DNA from: Stutzerimonas balearica DSM 6083
Lineage (GTDB): Bacteria > Pseudomonadota > Gammaproteobacteria > Pseudomonadales > Pseudomonadaceae
Direction of reading: 5' to 3'
Length of the DNA: 64,000 bases
NCBI RefSeq assembly: GCF_000818015.1
Contig: NZ_CP007511.1
Location: forward strand, 3,544,501 to 3,608,500
Positions 1 through 8,469 of the stretch are shown piece by piece; the stretch's first letter is position 1; each line of letters starts with the position of its first letter. The notes under the pieces are model-generated. The model ran no database searches. It worked only from the letters and a program-made list of their open reading frames with translations, and was not told the origin of the DNA. Both the position numbers and the translations under genes were made by a program.

Positions 1-567
1 ATACCAGATCACCCGGACGCTTTCGAACAGCGCTGCGTAGAATCGGTTAGCGGCGTATTGAAGTCGATTTCCATGAGCTTCAAACCAATCGCCGATGCAT
101 TCGTAGGCTTTGTACAAGTGGTAGTAGTCGATGTTGCTGTCCTGATCTGCCTGATCCTCACTGCCGAGCCCCTTAAGGAAGTCTGAGCTACCCGGACGTG
201 TCTCATAATGCAGCTCATAAGGAAGGTTGACTCTGTTCAGCCCTGTATTGTGCATGTAGAGCAGGATCAGGTAGAGCGTGGTCAGGCGCTGCTGCCCGTC
301 CACCAGCTCCCAATGGCAGGATTGTGCCGTTAGGCCTTGCTGGCGCAGTTTCACGACAACCGGCTGCAAGTTGTACGGCTGTTTCGGAGTGTTATCCAGG
401 GCGTGCCAGATGTCTTCCAGAAGCCGTTTTACGTCTGTGACATCCCAGCGGTAGCCCCGTTGGTAGCCAGGTATGAAGAACAAGCCGGTGATATCGCCTA
501 CGTACTTGTGAGCCAGGGTTGCCGAAGGTGTATCGGCCCTGTGTGCGTCCAAGCAGGGTACGTCCAT
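1..567 (-). CDS. DUF262 / GmrSD-type N-terminal domain protein, 3' end outside window
   Basis: The frame is open from an ATG at 567 to the window edge (189 codons), with a stop two codons upstream of the ATG. Two hallmarks of the DUF262 (GmrS-like) domain are visible: FIPGYQRGYRW at residues 31-41 and LVDGQQRLTTL at 88-98, the second containing the DGQQR nucleotide-site motif. In the GmrSD family this domain binds and hydrolyses nucleotides and works with a nuclease domain in type IV restriction of modified phage DNA; other DUF262 proteins are uncharacterised. No clear Shine-Dalgarno sequence precedes the start. Base composition is less GC-rich than in the metabolic genes that follow, which suggests an accessory, possibly acquired, defence gene. 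Whether a nuclease domain or partner gene follows lies outside the window. Confidence 0.8.
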   Translation of the reverse strand, partial: MDVPCLDAHRADTPSATLAHKYVGDITGLFFIPGYQRGYRWDVTDVKRLLEDIWHALDNTPKQPYNLQPVVVKLRQQGLTAQSCHWELVDGQQRLTTLYLILLYMHNTGLNRVNLPYELHYETRPGSSDFLKGLGSEDQADQDSNIDYYHLYKAYECIGDWFEAHGNRLQYAANRFYAALFESVRVIWY

Positions 568-1105
568 GTTCTATGGTCTCACTGTGAGTACGAGCTGACC
601 GAAGGGAGCCGGCGTTCGCACGGTGGCAGGTTAGTGCGTGAATGATGCTACAGGGGGATGGCTTGCAGCCACTGCCTTTGCTTCATCACTGCGCAACGCT
701 GATCCACTGCGCTGCCCCCCTGGCCGCTCACCATTAGTGCTTGCATCTGTCCGTGTGACTGGTCGAAAGCAGCCGAAATACCCCCCCAGTAGCGGGGATT
801 CTGTATCCCTTTGTGTATCCCTGATGCAGGTTTTTTATGGATGCCTTGATTTGTGCAGCCTTGGCTGTCTTGTTCAAACGACCCCGGCAACAAAGCCCCG
901 AGAACTGCATGATTCTCGGGGCTTTTCTTTGCGGAGTCGAAGCTTAGCGAGGGCGCTCAGCTAGTTGCTAGTCGACGGCCTTAACCGCGACCTGGCCACA
1001 GGCAGCATGTGTGTGTGCGCAAGCTGCCGCAGCTCTGGTCTCTGCACCATTCCACCAACAGTAGTCTTCCAGTTCACAGCAAACCCGGCTGCTTCCAGCT
1101 AGGCA
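568..1105. other. 538-bp gene-poor region at accessory/core boundary
   Basis: No convincing gene is visible between the DUF262 gene and malK. The stretch is less GC-rich than its surroundings. It holds a short direct repeat of GTATCCCT (around 802-820) and one intrinsic terminator at 895-926. Frames at 337-645, 638-964 and 648-893 lack recognisable domains and ribosome binding sites. It may be the scar of an integrated element, but no integrase or tRNA target is seen. Confidence 0.4.
895..926 (+). terminator. intrinsic terminator without an obvious upstream gene
   Basis: A perfect 10-bp stem (895-904 with 913-922), rich in GC, has an 8-nt loop and is followed by a run of T on the plus strand. 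No plus-strand gene ends here, so it may close an unannotated transcript or be left from a lost gene. Confidence 0.7.
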
Positions 1106-2221
1106 CTACCCGTAGATCGCCGGCTCCCGGTAATGCCGCGCACAGGCCTCGCCGTTCTCGCGGAACAGGTGGCACTTGTCGGCCTTGAGGCCGGCGGCAA
1201 AGGTCTCGCCCTCGGTGACGCGCAGGTTGCCGTCGACGCAGAGGGTAATGACATCCTGCAGGCGTTCGAGGGTGAGGTAGAGCAGGTTGTACTGGCCCAG
1301 CCGCTCGGCGACGGCGATCTGGCCGTGGAAGGTGAAGTCGGCTTCTTCCGGCATGACGAAGTGCTCGGGGCGGATGCCGAGGGTGAGCGGGTCGCCGGGG
1401 CTGACGTCGCTGCCGTCCACCGGCAGGGTCAGTGGATAGCCGCTGGGCAGTTCGATGGTGACCGCCTCGGGGCTGGCGGAGATGGCGCGCACCTCGACGA
1501 AGTTCATCTGCGGCGAGCCGAGGAAGCCGGCGACGAAGCGGTTCTTCGGGTAGTGATAAAGGTGCAGCGGCTGGCCGACCTGGGCGATCTCGCCGGCGTT
1601 GAGCACGACGATCTTGTCGGCCAGGGTCATGGCTTCGACCTGGTCGTGGGTCACGTAGATCATGGTGGAGCGGATACGCTGGTGCAGGCGGGCGATCTCG
1701 ATGCGCATCTGCACGCGGAGGAAGGCGTCGAGGTTCGACAGGGGTTCATCGAACAGGAACACCTTCGGTTCACGGACCATGGTGCGGCCGATGGCGACGC
1801 GCTGGCGCTGGCCACCGGAGAGGTCCTTGGGCTTGCGTTCGAGCAGCTTGTCCAGCTGCAGGATCGCCGCGGCCGCCTCGACGCGGCGCGCGATCTCGCG
1901 CTTGTCGACGCTGGCGAGCTTGAGGCCGAAGGCCATGTTCTCGGCCACCGTCATGTGTGGGTAGAGCGCGTAGGACTGGAACACCATGCCCACCGAACGA
2001 TCCTTCGGCGGCAGGTCGTTGACGCGCTGGTTGCCGATGTACAGATCGCCCGAGGTGATGTCCTCGAGCCCGGCGATCAGCCGCAGCAGGGTGGACTTGC
2101 CGCAGCCGGAGGGGCCGACGAAGACGACGAACTCGCCGTCTTCGATATCCAGGTCGATATGCCGGGTGATCGGCGTACCGTCATAACTCTTGCAGATGTC
2201 GCGCAGCGTGACACTGGCCAT
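1106..2221 (-). CDS. malK: Maltose/maltodextrin ABC transporter ATP-binding protein MalK
   Basis: ATPase subunit that powers maltodextrin import through MalFG from the cytoplasmic face. The 371-residue product has Walker A GPSGCGKST at 36-44, the ABC signature LSGGQRQR, Walker B FLFDEPLSNLD and a switch histidine in YVTHDQVEA. The C-terminal TOBE-type regulatory domain is the usual length for the MalK/UgpC family. The start has GGAGA about 10 nt upstream. It lies 77 bp behind the glucosidase gene in the same direction and is probably co-transcribed with it, away from malEFG. Sequence alone cannot separate MalK from other sugar ATPases; the neighbourhood makes MalK very likely. Confidence 0.93.
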   Translation of the reverse strand: MASVTLRDICKSYDGTPITRHIDLDIEDGEFVVFVGPSGCGKSTLLRLIAGLEDITSGDLYIGNQRVNDLPPKDRSVGMVFQSYALYPHMTVAENMAFGLKLASVDKREIARRVEAAAAILQLDKLLERKPKDLSGGQRQRVAIGRTMVREPKVFLFDEPLSNLDAFLRVQMRIEIARLHQRIRSTMIYVTHDQVEAMTLADKIVVLNAGEIAQVGQPLHLYHYPKNRFVAGFLGSPQMNFVEVRAISASPEAVTIELPSGYPLTLPVDGSDVSPGDPLTLGIRPEHFVMPEEADFTFHGQIAVAERLGQYNLLYLTLERLQDVITLCVDGNLRVTEGETFAAGLKADKCHLFRENGEACARHYREPAIYG

Positions 2222-2298
2222 CGTTGTTGTTCTCCGTTGCTGCGATGCACTCGTTTCGATGGCAGCGGCGGGTCATGCCCACCGCTGCCGGCACGCCG

Positions 2299-3927
2299 TC
2301 AATCCGCGAGCCGCACATAGCCGAAGCCATGCGCCGGCAACCGGGCATAGCCGCCGTCGAACTCGGCCTGGCTCGCCGGTACGTCGATCAGCGGCACGGC
2401 CCGGTCCGGCAGCGCGTAGCTGCGCGGCAGGTCTCCGAGGTTGAACAGGCAGAGCCAGGCTTCCCCGCCCAGCCGGCGCTCGAACACCAGCAGGGCGTCG
2501 TCATGGTAGACCATGTGAATGTCGCCCTCGACGAGCAGCGGCTGCTCGCGCCGCCAGCCAAGGAAGCGCCGGTAGCAGTTGAGCATCGAGTGCGGGTCGG
2601 CATCCTGCGCGGCCACCGACAGCGAGCGGTGCGAATCGTCCACCGGCAACCACGGCTGGCTGCCGGTAAAGCCGGCGTGGTGCGCCTCGCTCTCCCACGG
2701 CATCGGCGTGCGGCAACCGTCGCGGCCCTTGAATTCCGGCCAGAAGGTGATGCCGTACGGATCGACCAGATCCTCGTAGCGCAGCTCCGCTTCCGGCAGG
2801 CCCAGCTCCTCGCCCTGGTAGAGGCAGACGCTGCCGCGCAGCGAGAGCAACAGCGCCATCAGCAAACGGCCACGCTCCGGGTCGGGACGGCCGTTGAGCG
2901 CCCAGCGCGTCATCACCCGCACTACGTCATGGTTGCCCATGGACCAGCACGACCAGCCGTCGGCCAGCTCGCGCTCGATGCCCTCTACCGTGCGGCGGAT
3001 GTAGGCCGGGCTGCACTGCTCGGTGAGCAGGTCGAAGGAATAGGCCATGTGCAGGGTGTCGCCACCGCTGGTGTAGGCGGCCATGGTGCGCAGCGACTCG
3101 TCGCAGCCGATCTCCGCCACCGAAGAGGCGCCGGGGTAACGCTGCAGCAGCGCCCGCAAACGACGGAGGAAATCCAGGTTCTCCGGCCGCGTCTTGTCGT
3201 AGATGTGCCGCTGGTAGGCGTAGGGGTTGTCGGCGCGCACACCGATGCTGCCCTCGCGGATTTCACTGTTCGGCGGGTTGTCGCGCAGCTCGGCGTCATG
3301 GAAGTAGAAGTTCGCCGCGTCGAGGCGGAAACCGTCGACGCCCAGCTTGAGCCAGAACTCCATGTCGTCGAGCAGCTGCGCCTGCACGGCCGGGCAGTGG
3401 AAGTTCAGGTCCGGCTGGCTGGCGAGGAAATTGTGCAGGTAGTACTGCCGGCGCCGGCTGTCCCAGCTCCAGGCCGAGCCGCCGAACACCGAAAGCCAGT
3501 TGTTCGGCACGCTGCCATCGGGCTTGGGGTCGGCCCAGACGTACCAGTCGGCCTTGTCGTTGTCGCGGCTGGAGCGGCTCTCCGCGAACCAGGGGTGCTG
3601 GTCCGAGGAATGGTTGAGCACCTGGTCGATCAGCACGCGCATGCCGCGCTCGTGGCAGGCCTCGACCAGGCGGACGAAGTCGTCCAGGGTGCCGAACAGC
3701 GGATCGACGCCGCGGTAGTCGGCCACGTCGTAGCCGAAATCCTTCATCGGCGAGGTGAAGAATGGCGACAGCCAGATGGCGTCGACGTTGAGGCTGGCGA
3801 TGTAGTCCAGCTTGTGCAGCACGCCGGGCAGGTCGCCCACGCCATCGCCGTTGCTGTCGAAGAAACTGCGCGGGTAGACCTGATAGATCACCCCGCCACG
3901 CCACCAATTCTGAAGTTGCTCGGACAT
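2299..3927 (-). CDS. Cytoplasmic GH13 alpha-glucosidase (maltodextrin hydrolase)
   Basis: A 542-residue GH13 enzyme without a signal peptide, predicted to release glucose from maltose and maltodextrins in the cytoplasm. The four GH13 regions are visible: DQVLNHSS, GFRLDAANF (nucleophile Asp), VAEIG (acid/base Glu) and GNHDVV (transition-state Asp). Overall it resembles the bacterial alpha-glucosidase/oligo-1,6-glucosidase subfamily. The start at 3927 is preceded by AAGG 8 nt upstream; an upstream extension of the frame has no such site. It leads the unit with malK. Its upstream region (3989-4057) carries three copies of the CTACGCCC-type box and GGAGGATG, so it should be induced with the other mal genes. 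With no malP or malQ in the window it probably carries the main intracellular breakdown step. Confidence 0.88.
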   Translation of the reverse strand: MSEQLQNWWRGGVIYQVYPRSFFDSNGDGVGDLPGVLHKLDYIASLNVDAIWLSPFFTSPMKDFGYDVADYRGVDPLFGTLDDFVRLVEACHERGMRVLIDQVLNHSSDQHPWFAESRSSRDNDKADWYVWADPKPDGSVPNNWLSVFGGSAWSWDSRRRQYYLHNFLASQPDLNFHCPAVQAQLLDDMEFWLKLGVDGFRLDAANFYFHDAELRDNPPNSEIREGSIGVRADNPYAYQRHIYDKTRPENLDFLRRLRALLQRYPGASSVAEIGCDESLRTMAAYTSGGDTLHMAYSFDLLTEQCSPAYIRRTVEGIERELADGWSCWSMGNHDVVRVMTRWALNGRPDPERGRLLMALLLSLRGSVCLYQGEELGLPEAELRYEDLVDPYGITFWPEFKGRDGCRTPMPWESEAHHAGFTGSQPWLPVDDSHRSLSVAAQDADPHSMLNCYRRFLGWRREQPLLVEGDIHMVYHDDALLVFERRLGGEAWLCLFNLGDLPRSYALPDRAVPLIDVPASQAEFDGGYARLPAHGFGYVRLAD

Positions 3928-3988
3928 GCCACATACCTTGAGTGAGCGGTGAGTACAGGGCCACTCTAGGTGCGGCATGCGGTCGCAA

Positions 3989-4057
3989 CATCCTCCGGCA
4001 GCGTGCCCGTGCGGGCGTAAAGGGCGGGCGTAGGCGGCCCGCCGAGCGAGGGCGTAG
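3989..4057 (-). promoter_or_regulatory. Candidate MalT-controlled promoter module of the glucosidase-malK unit
   Basis: Read on the minus strand: CTACGCCC (4057-4050), CTACGCCC (4033-4026), TTACGCCC (4020-4013), a 16-nt gap, then GGAGGATG (3996-3989). The last two boxes are 13 bp apart. The same box-13-box-16-GGAGGATG arrangement occurs upstream of malE. GGAGGATG resembles the enterobacterial MalT box GGGGA(T/G)GAGG. Assignment to MalT is inference. Confidence 0.6.
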
Positions 4058-4075
4058 AGCGGGCCAGCGAGCCGG

Positions 4076-4624
4076 TCAGCGCACCCGCGCCGGGTTGCCG
4101 AGCACCGTGGCGCCGGCCGGCACGTCGCGGGTGACCACGCTGCCGGCACCGATCACCGCATCGTCACCGACGCTCACGCCGGGCAGGATGATCGCCCCGC
4201 CACCGATCCACACATTGCGGCCGATATGGATCGGCCGGCCGAACTCGACGCCCGAGCGACGCGCCTCGGAGTCACGCGGATGGTCGGCGGTGTAGAGCTG
4301 CACTGCCGGGCCGATCTGCGCGCCGGCGCCGATGTGCACCTCGACCACATCGAGAATCACGCAGTTGAAATTGAGAAAGGCGCCTTCGCCCAGGTGGATG
4401 TTGTAGCCGTAGTCGCAGTGGAACGGCGGGCGGATCACCGCGCCGGCGCCGACCGAGGCCAGCCGCTCGGCCAGCAGCGCCCGACGCTCGTCCGGCGAGG
4501 CCGCCAGCGCCGCGTTGTAGCGCACCATCCAGGCCTTGGCCGCGGCCTGGTCGGCGAGGATTTCCGGATCGCCGGGGCGGTACAGCTCGCCGGCCAGCAT
4601 CTTCTGCTTTTCACTCATCGTCAT
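4076..4624 (-). CDS. maa: Maltose O-acetyltransferase-like hexapeptide transferase
   Basis: A 182-residue member of the LacA/Maa/NodL left-handed beta-helix acetyltransferases, which move acetyl from acetyl-CoA to a sugar hydroxyl. The N-terminal MSEKQKMLAGELY block is typical of Maa. The family histidine is in TADHPRD, and hexapeptide repeats follow (IGRNVWIGGGAIILPG, VGDDAVIGAGSVV). The ATG at 4624 is chosen because GGAGG lies about 8 nt upstream; an ATG two codons further on (4618) is possible. It sits between malT and the glucosidase on the same strand, 97 bp after malT. In E. coli the enzyme is thought to acetylate excess glucose or maltose for detoxification; the true acceptor here is unknown. 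Confidence 0.85.
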   Translation of the reverse strand: MTMSEKQKMLAGELYRPGDPEILADQAAAKAWMVRYNAALAASPDERRALLAERLASVGAGAVIRPPFHCDYGYNIHLGEGAFLNFNCVILDVVEVHIGAGAQIGPAVQLYTADHPRDSEARRSGVEFGRPIHIGRNVWIGGGAIILPGVSVGDDAVIGAGSVVTRDVPAGATVLGNPARVR

Positions 4625-4721
4625 CGTGGCGCCTCCGTTTTTGCGAAGCCTCGAAGGTGCCACAGCCGGTCGCCGCCCTCTTCCTCCCTGACAAGGGCCC
4701 CGCAGGGTTGGCGACCGGCGG

Positions 4722-7469
4722 CTAGTCGCCCTGGATCTTGCTCAGCAGGTCGCGCGCCAGCTGCACCGCCTCGCTGCGGTGGGTGATGTTGAGCTTCTGG
4801 TAGAGGCTGCGGATGTGCGTCTTGATGGTGGTGGGCGCGACGTTCAGGTGATCGGCGATCTGCTCGTTGGACTGCCCGGCGTGGATCAGGCTCAGCACCT
4901 GCCATTCACGCCGGGTCAGCGGCGAGCGGCGGATCAGCTCGGGCACGTCGGGACGGTTGATGATGTCCTGGATCACCGCCTCGTCCAGGGTGATGCGGAT
5001 GGCGCGGCTGAAGTCGCGCTGCTGCTGCGCCAGCTGGATCAGGCGCGTGGCGCGCTGGGCCTCCGGCTCGTCGAGGGTGCGCTCGTGCAACAGGCACTTG
5101 AGCATGCCGATGATCGGCTTGCCCACACGCAGGAAGCTGCCGATCGCGCCGCTGCCGCTGGCCAGGGTCATGGCCCGCTGCAGGTGGTCGAGCGCCTGCT
5201 GGCGTTCCTCGCGCAGCCAGTGCAGCTGCGCCAGGAGGATGTGGTTGCGGTTGCGGTCCATCACCAGGCCATGGCACTCGGCGTTCGCCAGCAGCTGGCG
5301 CAGGATCGGCAGCGCGCTGTCCAGTTGCCCCAGCGCCAGGTAGGCGCGGGCGTGGTTGCGCGCGTTCAGCTGGGAAAAGTGGTTGGCGCCGCCATTGACC
5401 GGCGGCGCACTGACCAGCCACTGGCGAATGGCGTCGCGGTCCTGGCTGGAATCCCAGTAGGCGAGCATCACCGCGTGGGCGTTGGCCAGCCAGTCGATGT
5501 GGTAGCGATCGTCGGCAAGCATCGTCTGCATCTGCCCGATGTAGTCGGCGCAGGCGTGCTGCTGGCCGCGGGCATAGGCAACGCCAGCCAGCAGCGCATA
5601 GCTCTGCAGGCGCCAGCGCGGGTCGTCCAGCTCGTCGAGAATCTGGATGCCCTGCAGCGCACACTGCTCGGCGGCGTCCAGCTGGTGCCACTCGAGCAGC
5701 ACCTGGCCGCGCACGCGGTAGATGAACTCGACGATGGGCGTGGCCTGCAGCCGCTGCTGCTCGATGTACTGGATGGCCCGTTCCTGCAGGGTGTAGGCCT
5801 TCTGCAGATGGCCCTGGGCGATGGCGATTTCCGACAGCTGGCCAAGGCTCCAGACCACCAGGTGCGAGGCGTTGATCTCCCGCGCACGGCGTTCGGCTTC
5901 CTCGTACTGCTTTTGCGCCTGCGGCAGTTCGCCCTGGACGAAGTGCGCCTCGGCCAGGCCGGACAGCGCCGCCACCCGCGAGGTGCGCATGATCAGCGGT
6001 TCGCAGGTGAGCGCTTCCTCTGCCAGGGCGATGGCGCGTTGCTCGTCGCCCTGGTTCATCGCCAGCTGCGCGCGCACCGCATTGAATTCGCCGACGATGC
6101 GCGCCCAGTCCTGCTCGGAACAGCTGCCGTGCAGGGCCAGCTCGCTGGCCTTGAACCAGCGCTCGACCTGATCGAACTGGTAGGAATTCTGCGACACCCA
6201 AGCCTGCAGCAGGGTGAGCAGCGGCGAGCCGGCGATCACCGCCTCCGGCAGGGTCTCCAGGCACTGCTGCAGCAGCCCAAGCCGGCCCTGACGGTAGAAG
6301 GCGCGCCCATGGCGCTGCAGGATCTCGGCAACCTGCTGCGGCTCGCCGGCCTGCACCGCATGCCGCGCGGCCTCCTCCGGCAAGCCCTCGGCCAGCAGCG
6401 CGGAAGCCGCGCGCAGGTGCAGCTGGTTGACCCGCTGCGGCTGGTGCGTGCGCAGTTCGCCCTGGAGGAACACGGCAAACAGCGGGTGATAGCTGTACCA
6501 GCGGCGCAGGCTGTCCAGCGGCTGGATGAACAGGCCGCCGCGCTCGAGCCGCTCGAGCATCTCGCGGCCGTGACAGGCCTCGGTCAGGTGATCGGCCAGC
6601 GCGGCGTCGAAGCGTTCGAGCAGGCAGGTCGCCTCGAGAAAGCCGCGCAGGTCATCGGGCAACCCCTCGAGCACCTGCTCGCGCATGTAGTCGCGGATGT
6701 CCGGGTGGCCGAGCTGCAGGTTCTCCAGGAACAGGTCCATGCCGCGGCTGGTCTGCACCTCCTGCAGGGCCAGTTGCAGCGCGCAGGGCCAGCCGCCGAT
6801 GCGCCGGTTGAGGCGTTCGACCTGCTCACGATTGATACTGACCGGCACGCCCAGTTCGAGCAGCGCCTGCACCTCGTCGTCCTCGAAGGCCAGCTGGCGC
6901 GCGTCGAGCAAGAGCAACTGATGCTTGACCCGCAGCTCCGCCACGCCCAGTTCGGGCAGCCGGCGGCTGCACACCAGCAGGGTCATCCAGCTCGGCATGT
7001 GGCGCAGGAAGAAGCGCAGCCCGGCGATCAGCTCGCGGTCGTGCAGCACCTCGAACTCGTCGAGCACCAGCAGGATGGCCTCGTGCTCGCCCGGCAGCTC
7101 GGCCAGCAGCTGGGTGAACAGCGCGTCCAGCGAGACCTGGCCCTGTTCGGCCAGCGCCACCGCGAGGGGGCAGCCGGCGTCCAGCTGCGGGTCCAGCGCC
7201 TGGGTCAGGTAGCGGCCGAACTGCAGTGCCAGGTTGTCGCTGGCGTGCAGCTGCAGCCAGGCGACCCGGCCGTCGAAGGCCCGCGCCCACTGCGCCGCCA
7301 GAGTGGTCTTGCCGAAGCCGCTGGCGGCATGCAGCACCGCCAGGCGCACCTGCCCCAGGCGCTGCAGCCACTCGTCCAGACGCGGCCGTTCGAGCAGCCC
7401 CGGCGGCAGCATGGGGATCGCCAGCTTGGTGGGAATCAATGGCAGCAGAGGTGGCATCGCGGCATTCAT
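4722..7469 (-). CDS. malT: ATP-dependent LuxR-type transcriptional activator MalT
   Basis: A 915-residue STAND-type regulator, close to the roughly 900 residues of E. coli MalT. Walker A ASGFGKTT is at 49-56 and a Walker B-like LLVLDEFEVL follows. The middle is helical TPR-like sensor sequence. The C terminus is a LuxR helix-turn-helix (TRREWQVLSLIHAGQSNEQI, then TTIKTHIRSLYQKL). In E. coli, MalT binds maltotriose and ATP, multimerises and activates mal promoters. The start at 7469 is preferred because AGGGAA lies about 7 nt upstream; a longer frame to 7559 has no support. It lies 99 bp behind malG, so it may be made from the malEFG transcript as well as its own promoter, which would give positive feedback. 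Confidence 0.92.
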   Translation of the reverse strand: MNAAMPPLLPLIPTKLAIPMLPPGLLERPRLDEWLQRLGQVRLAVLHAASGFGKTTLAAQWARAFDGRVAWLQLHASDNLALQFGRYLTQALDPQLDAGCPLAVALAEQGQVSLDALFTQLLAELPGEHEAILLVLDEFEVLHDRELIAGLRFFLRHMPSWMTLLVCSRRLPELGVAELRVKHQLLLLDARQLAFEDDEVQALLELGVPVSINREQVERLNRRIGGWPCALQLALQEVQTSRGMDLFLENLQLGHPDIRDYMREQVLEGLPDDLRGFLEATCLLERFDAALADHLTEACHGREMLERLERGGLFIQPLDSLRRWYSYHPLFAVFLQGELRTHQPQRVNQLHLRAASALLAEGLPEEAARHAVQAGEPQQVAEILQRHGRAFYRQGRLGLLQQCLETLPEAVIAGSPLLTLLQAWVSQNSYQFDQVERWFKASELALHGSCSEQDWARIVGEFNAVRAQLAMNQGDEQRAIALAEEALTCEPLIMRTSRVAALSGLAEAHFVQGELPQAQKQYEEAERRAREINASHLVVWSLGQLSEIAIAQGHLQKAYTLQERAIQYIEQQRLQATPIVEFIYRVRGQVLLEWHQLDAAEQCALQGIQILDELDDPRWRLQSYALLAGVAYARGQQHACADYIGQMQTMLADDRYHIDWLANAHAVMLAYWDSSQDRDAIRQWLVSAPPVNGGANHFSQLNARNHARAYLALGQLDSALPILRQLLANAECHGLVMDRNRNHILLAQLHWLREERQQALDHLQRAMTLASGSGAIGSFLRVGKPIIGMLKCLLHERTLDEPEAQRATRLIQLAQQQRDFSRAIRITLDEAVIQDIINRPDVPELIRRSPLTRREWQVLSLIHAGQSNEQIADHLNVAPTTIKTHIRSLYQKLNITHRSEAVQLARDLLSKIQGD

Positions 7470-7568
7470 GGACGGTTCCCTGTTCACGTTCTTGTTCTTG
7501 TCATGGTCTGGCGCACCGGTTCGCACCGCTCCCGCGCCCCGGTCTCGCGCCTCGTTCAACTCAGGTGG

Positions 7569-8459
7569 TCAGCCCTTCACCCCGCCGGCGGTCAGGCCGC
7601 CGACGATCCACTTCTGGCAGTAGAGGAACACGGCGGTGATGGGCAGCCCGGAGAGTACCGCGGCGGCGGCAAAGTCGCCCCACAGGTAGTTCTGCGGGTA
7701 GAGGTACTGCTGTGCGCCGACCGACAGGGTGAGCTGGTCGACATCCATCAGCAGCACCGAGGCGATCGGGTATTCGGTGACGCTGGTGATGAAGGCGAGG
7801 ATGAACACCACCGCCAGGATCGGCACGCTCATCGGCAGCAGGATGTGGAAGAACGCCTGCCAGGTGCTGGCGCCGTCGACGATGGCGGCCTCCTCCAGCG
7901 AGGCGTCGATGCTTTCGAAGTAGCCCTTGATGGTCCAGATGTGCAGCGCCATGCCGCCGAGCGAGGCAACGATCACCGCGCCGTGGCTGTTGATACCGAG
8001 CCAGCTGACGTACTGGCCGAGCTGATCGAACAGCGCATAGATGGCCACCAGCGAGAGCACCGGCGGGAACATCTGGAAGATCAGCATGCTTTTCAGGATC
8101 GGCGCCTTGCCGGCGAAGCGCATGCGCGCGAAGGCGTAGGCACTGGTGGTCGACAAGAGCAGGATCAGCGCCGAGCTCACCAGGGCGATCTTCACCGAGT
8201 TCCACAGCCACAGCAGCACCGGGAACGGCGGCTGGGTCACGCTGCCGTCGGCATGGGTATAGGGGATGCCGAGCGCCAGCGACCAGTGCTCCAGCGTCGG
8301 GTTGTCGGGAAACAGGCTGCCGGTGGCGAAGTTGCCCTCGCGAAAGGAGATCGACACCACCATCAGCAGCGGAAAGAGGATCACCGCGACAAAGGCCAGC
8401 AGCGCCGCGTGGGTCGCCCAGAGCCGGTAGCGGGTGGATTTGGGTTGCACCATGGCCAT
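7569..8459 (-). CDS. malG: Maltose/maltodextrin ABC transporter permease MalG
   Basis: Inner-membrane permease of 296 residues, six predicted helices. It carries the binding-protein-dependent transport EAA loop ([20 protein letters not shown]), which docks MalK. Family length matches E. coli MalG. AGGAG lies 6 nt before the ATG. It starts 10 nt after malF and must be translated from the same message. The C terminus ([16 protein letters not shown]) matches the MalG tail that interacts with MalE in E. coli. Confidence 0.95.
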   Translation of the reverse strand: MAMVQPKSTRYRLWATHAALLAFVAVILFPLLMVVSISFREGNFATGSLFPDNPTLEHWSLALGIPYTHADGSVTQPPFPVLLWLWNSVKIALVSSALILLLSTTSAYAFARMRFAGKAPILKSMLIFQMFPPVLSLVAIYALFDQLGQYVSWLGINSHGAVIVASLGGMALHIWTIKGYFESIDASLEEAAIVDGASTWQAFFHILLPMSVPILAVVFILAFITSVTEYPIASVLLMDVDQLTLSVGAQQYLYPQNYLWGDFAAAAVLSGLPITAVFLYCQKWIVGGLTAGGVKG

Positions 8460-8469
8460 GCCGGTCTCC

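Noticed and set aside
638..964. Possible small genes in the left intergenic region
   Set aside because: No ribosome binding site, no domain, and one of the frames runs through the intrinsic terminator.
7470..7568. mal promoter module upstream of malT
   Set aside because: No CTACGCCC-like box or GGAGGATG is present in the 99-bp malG-malT gap.
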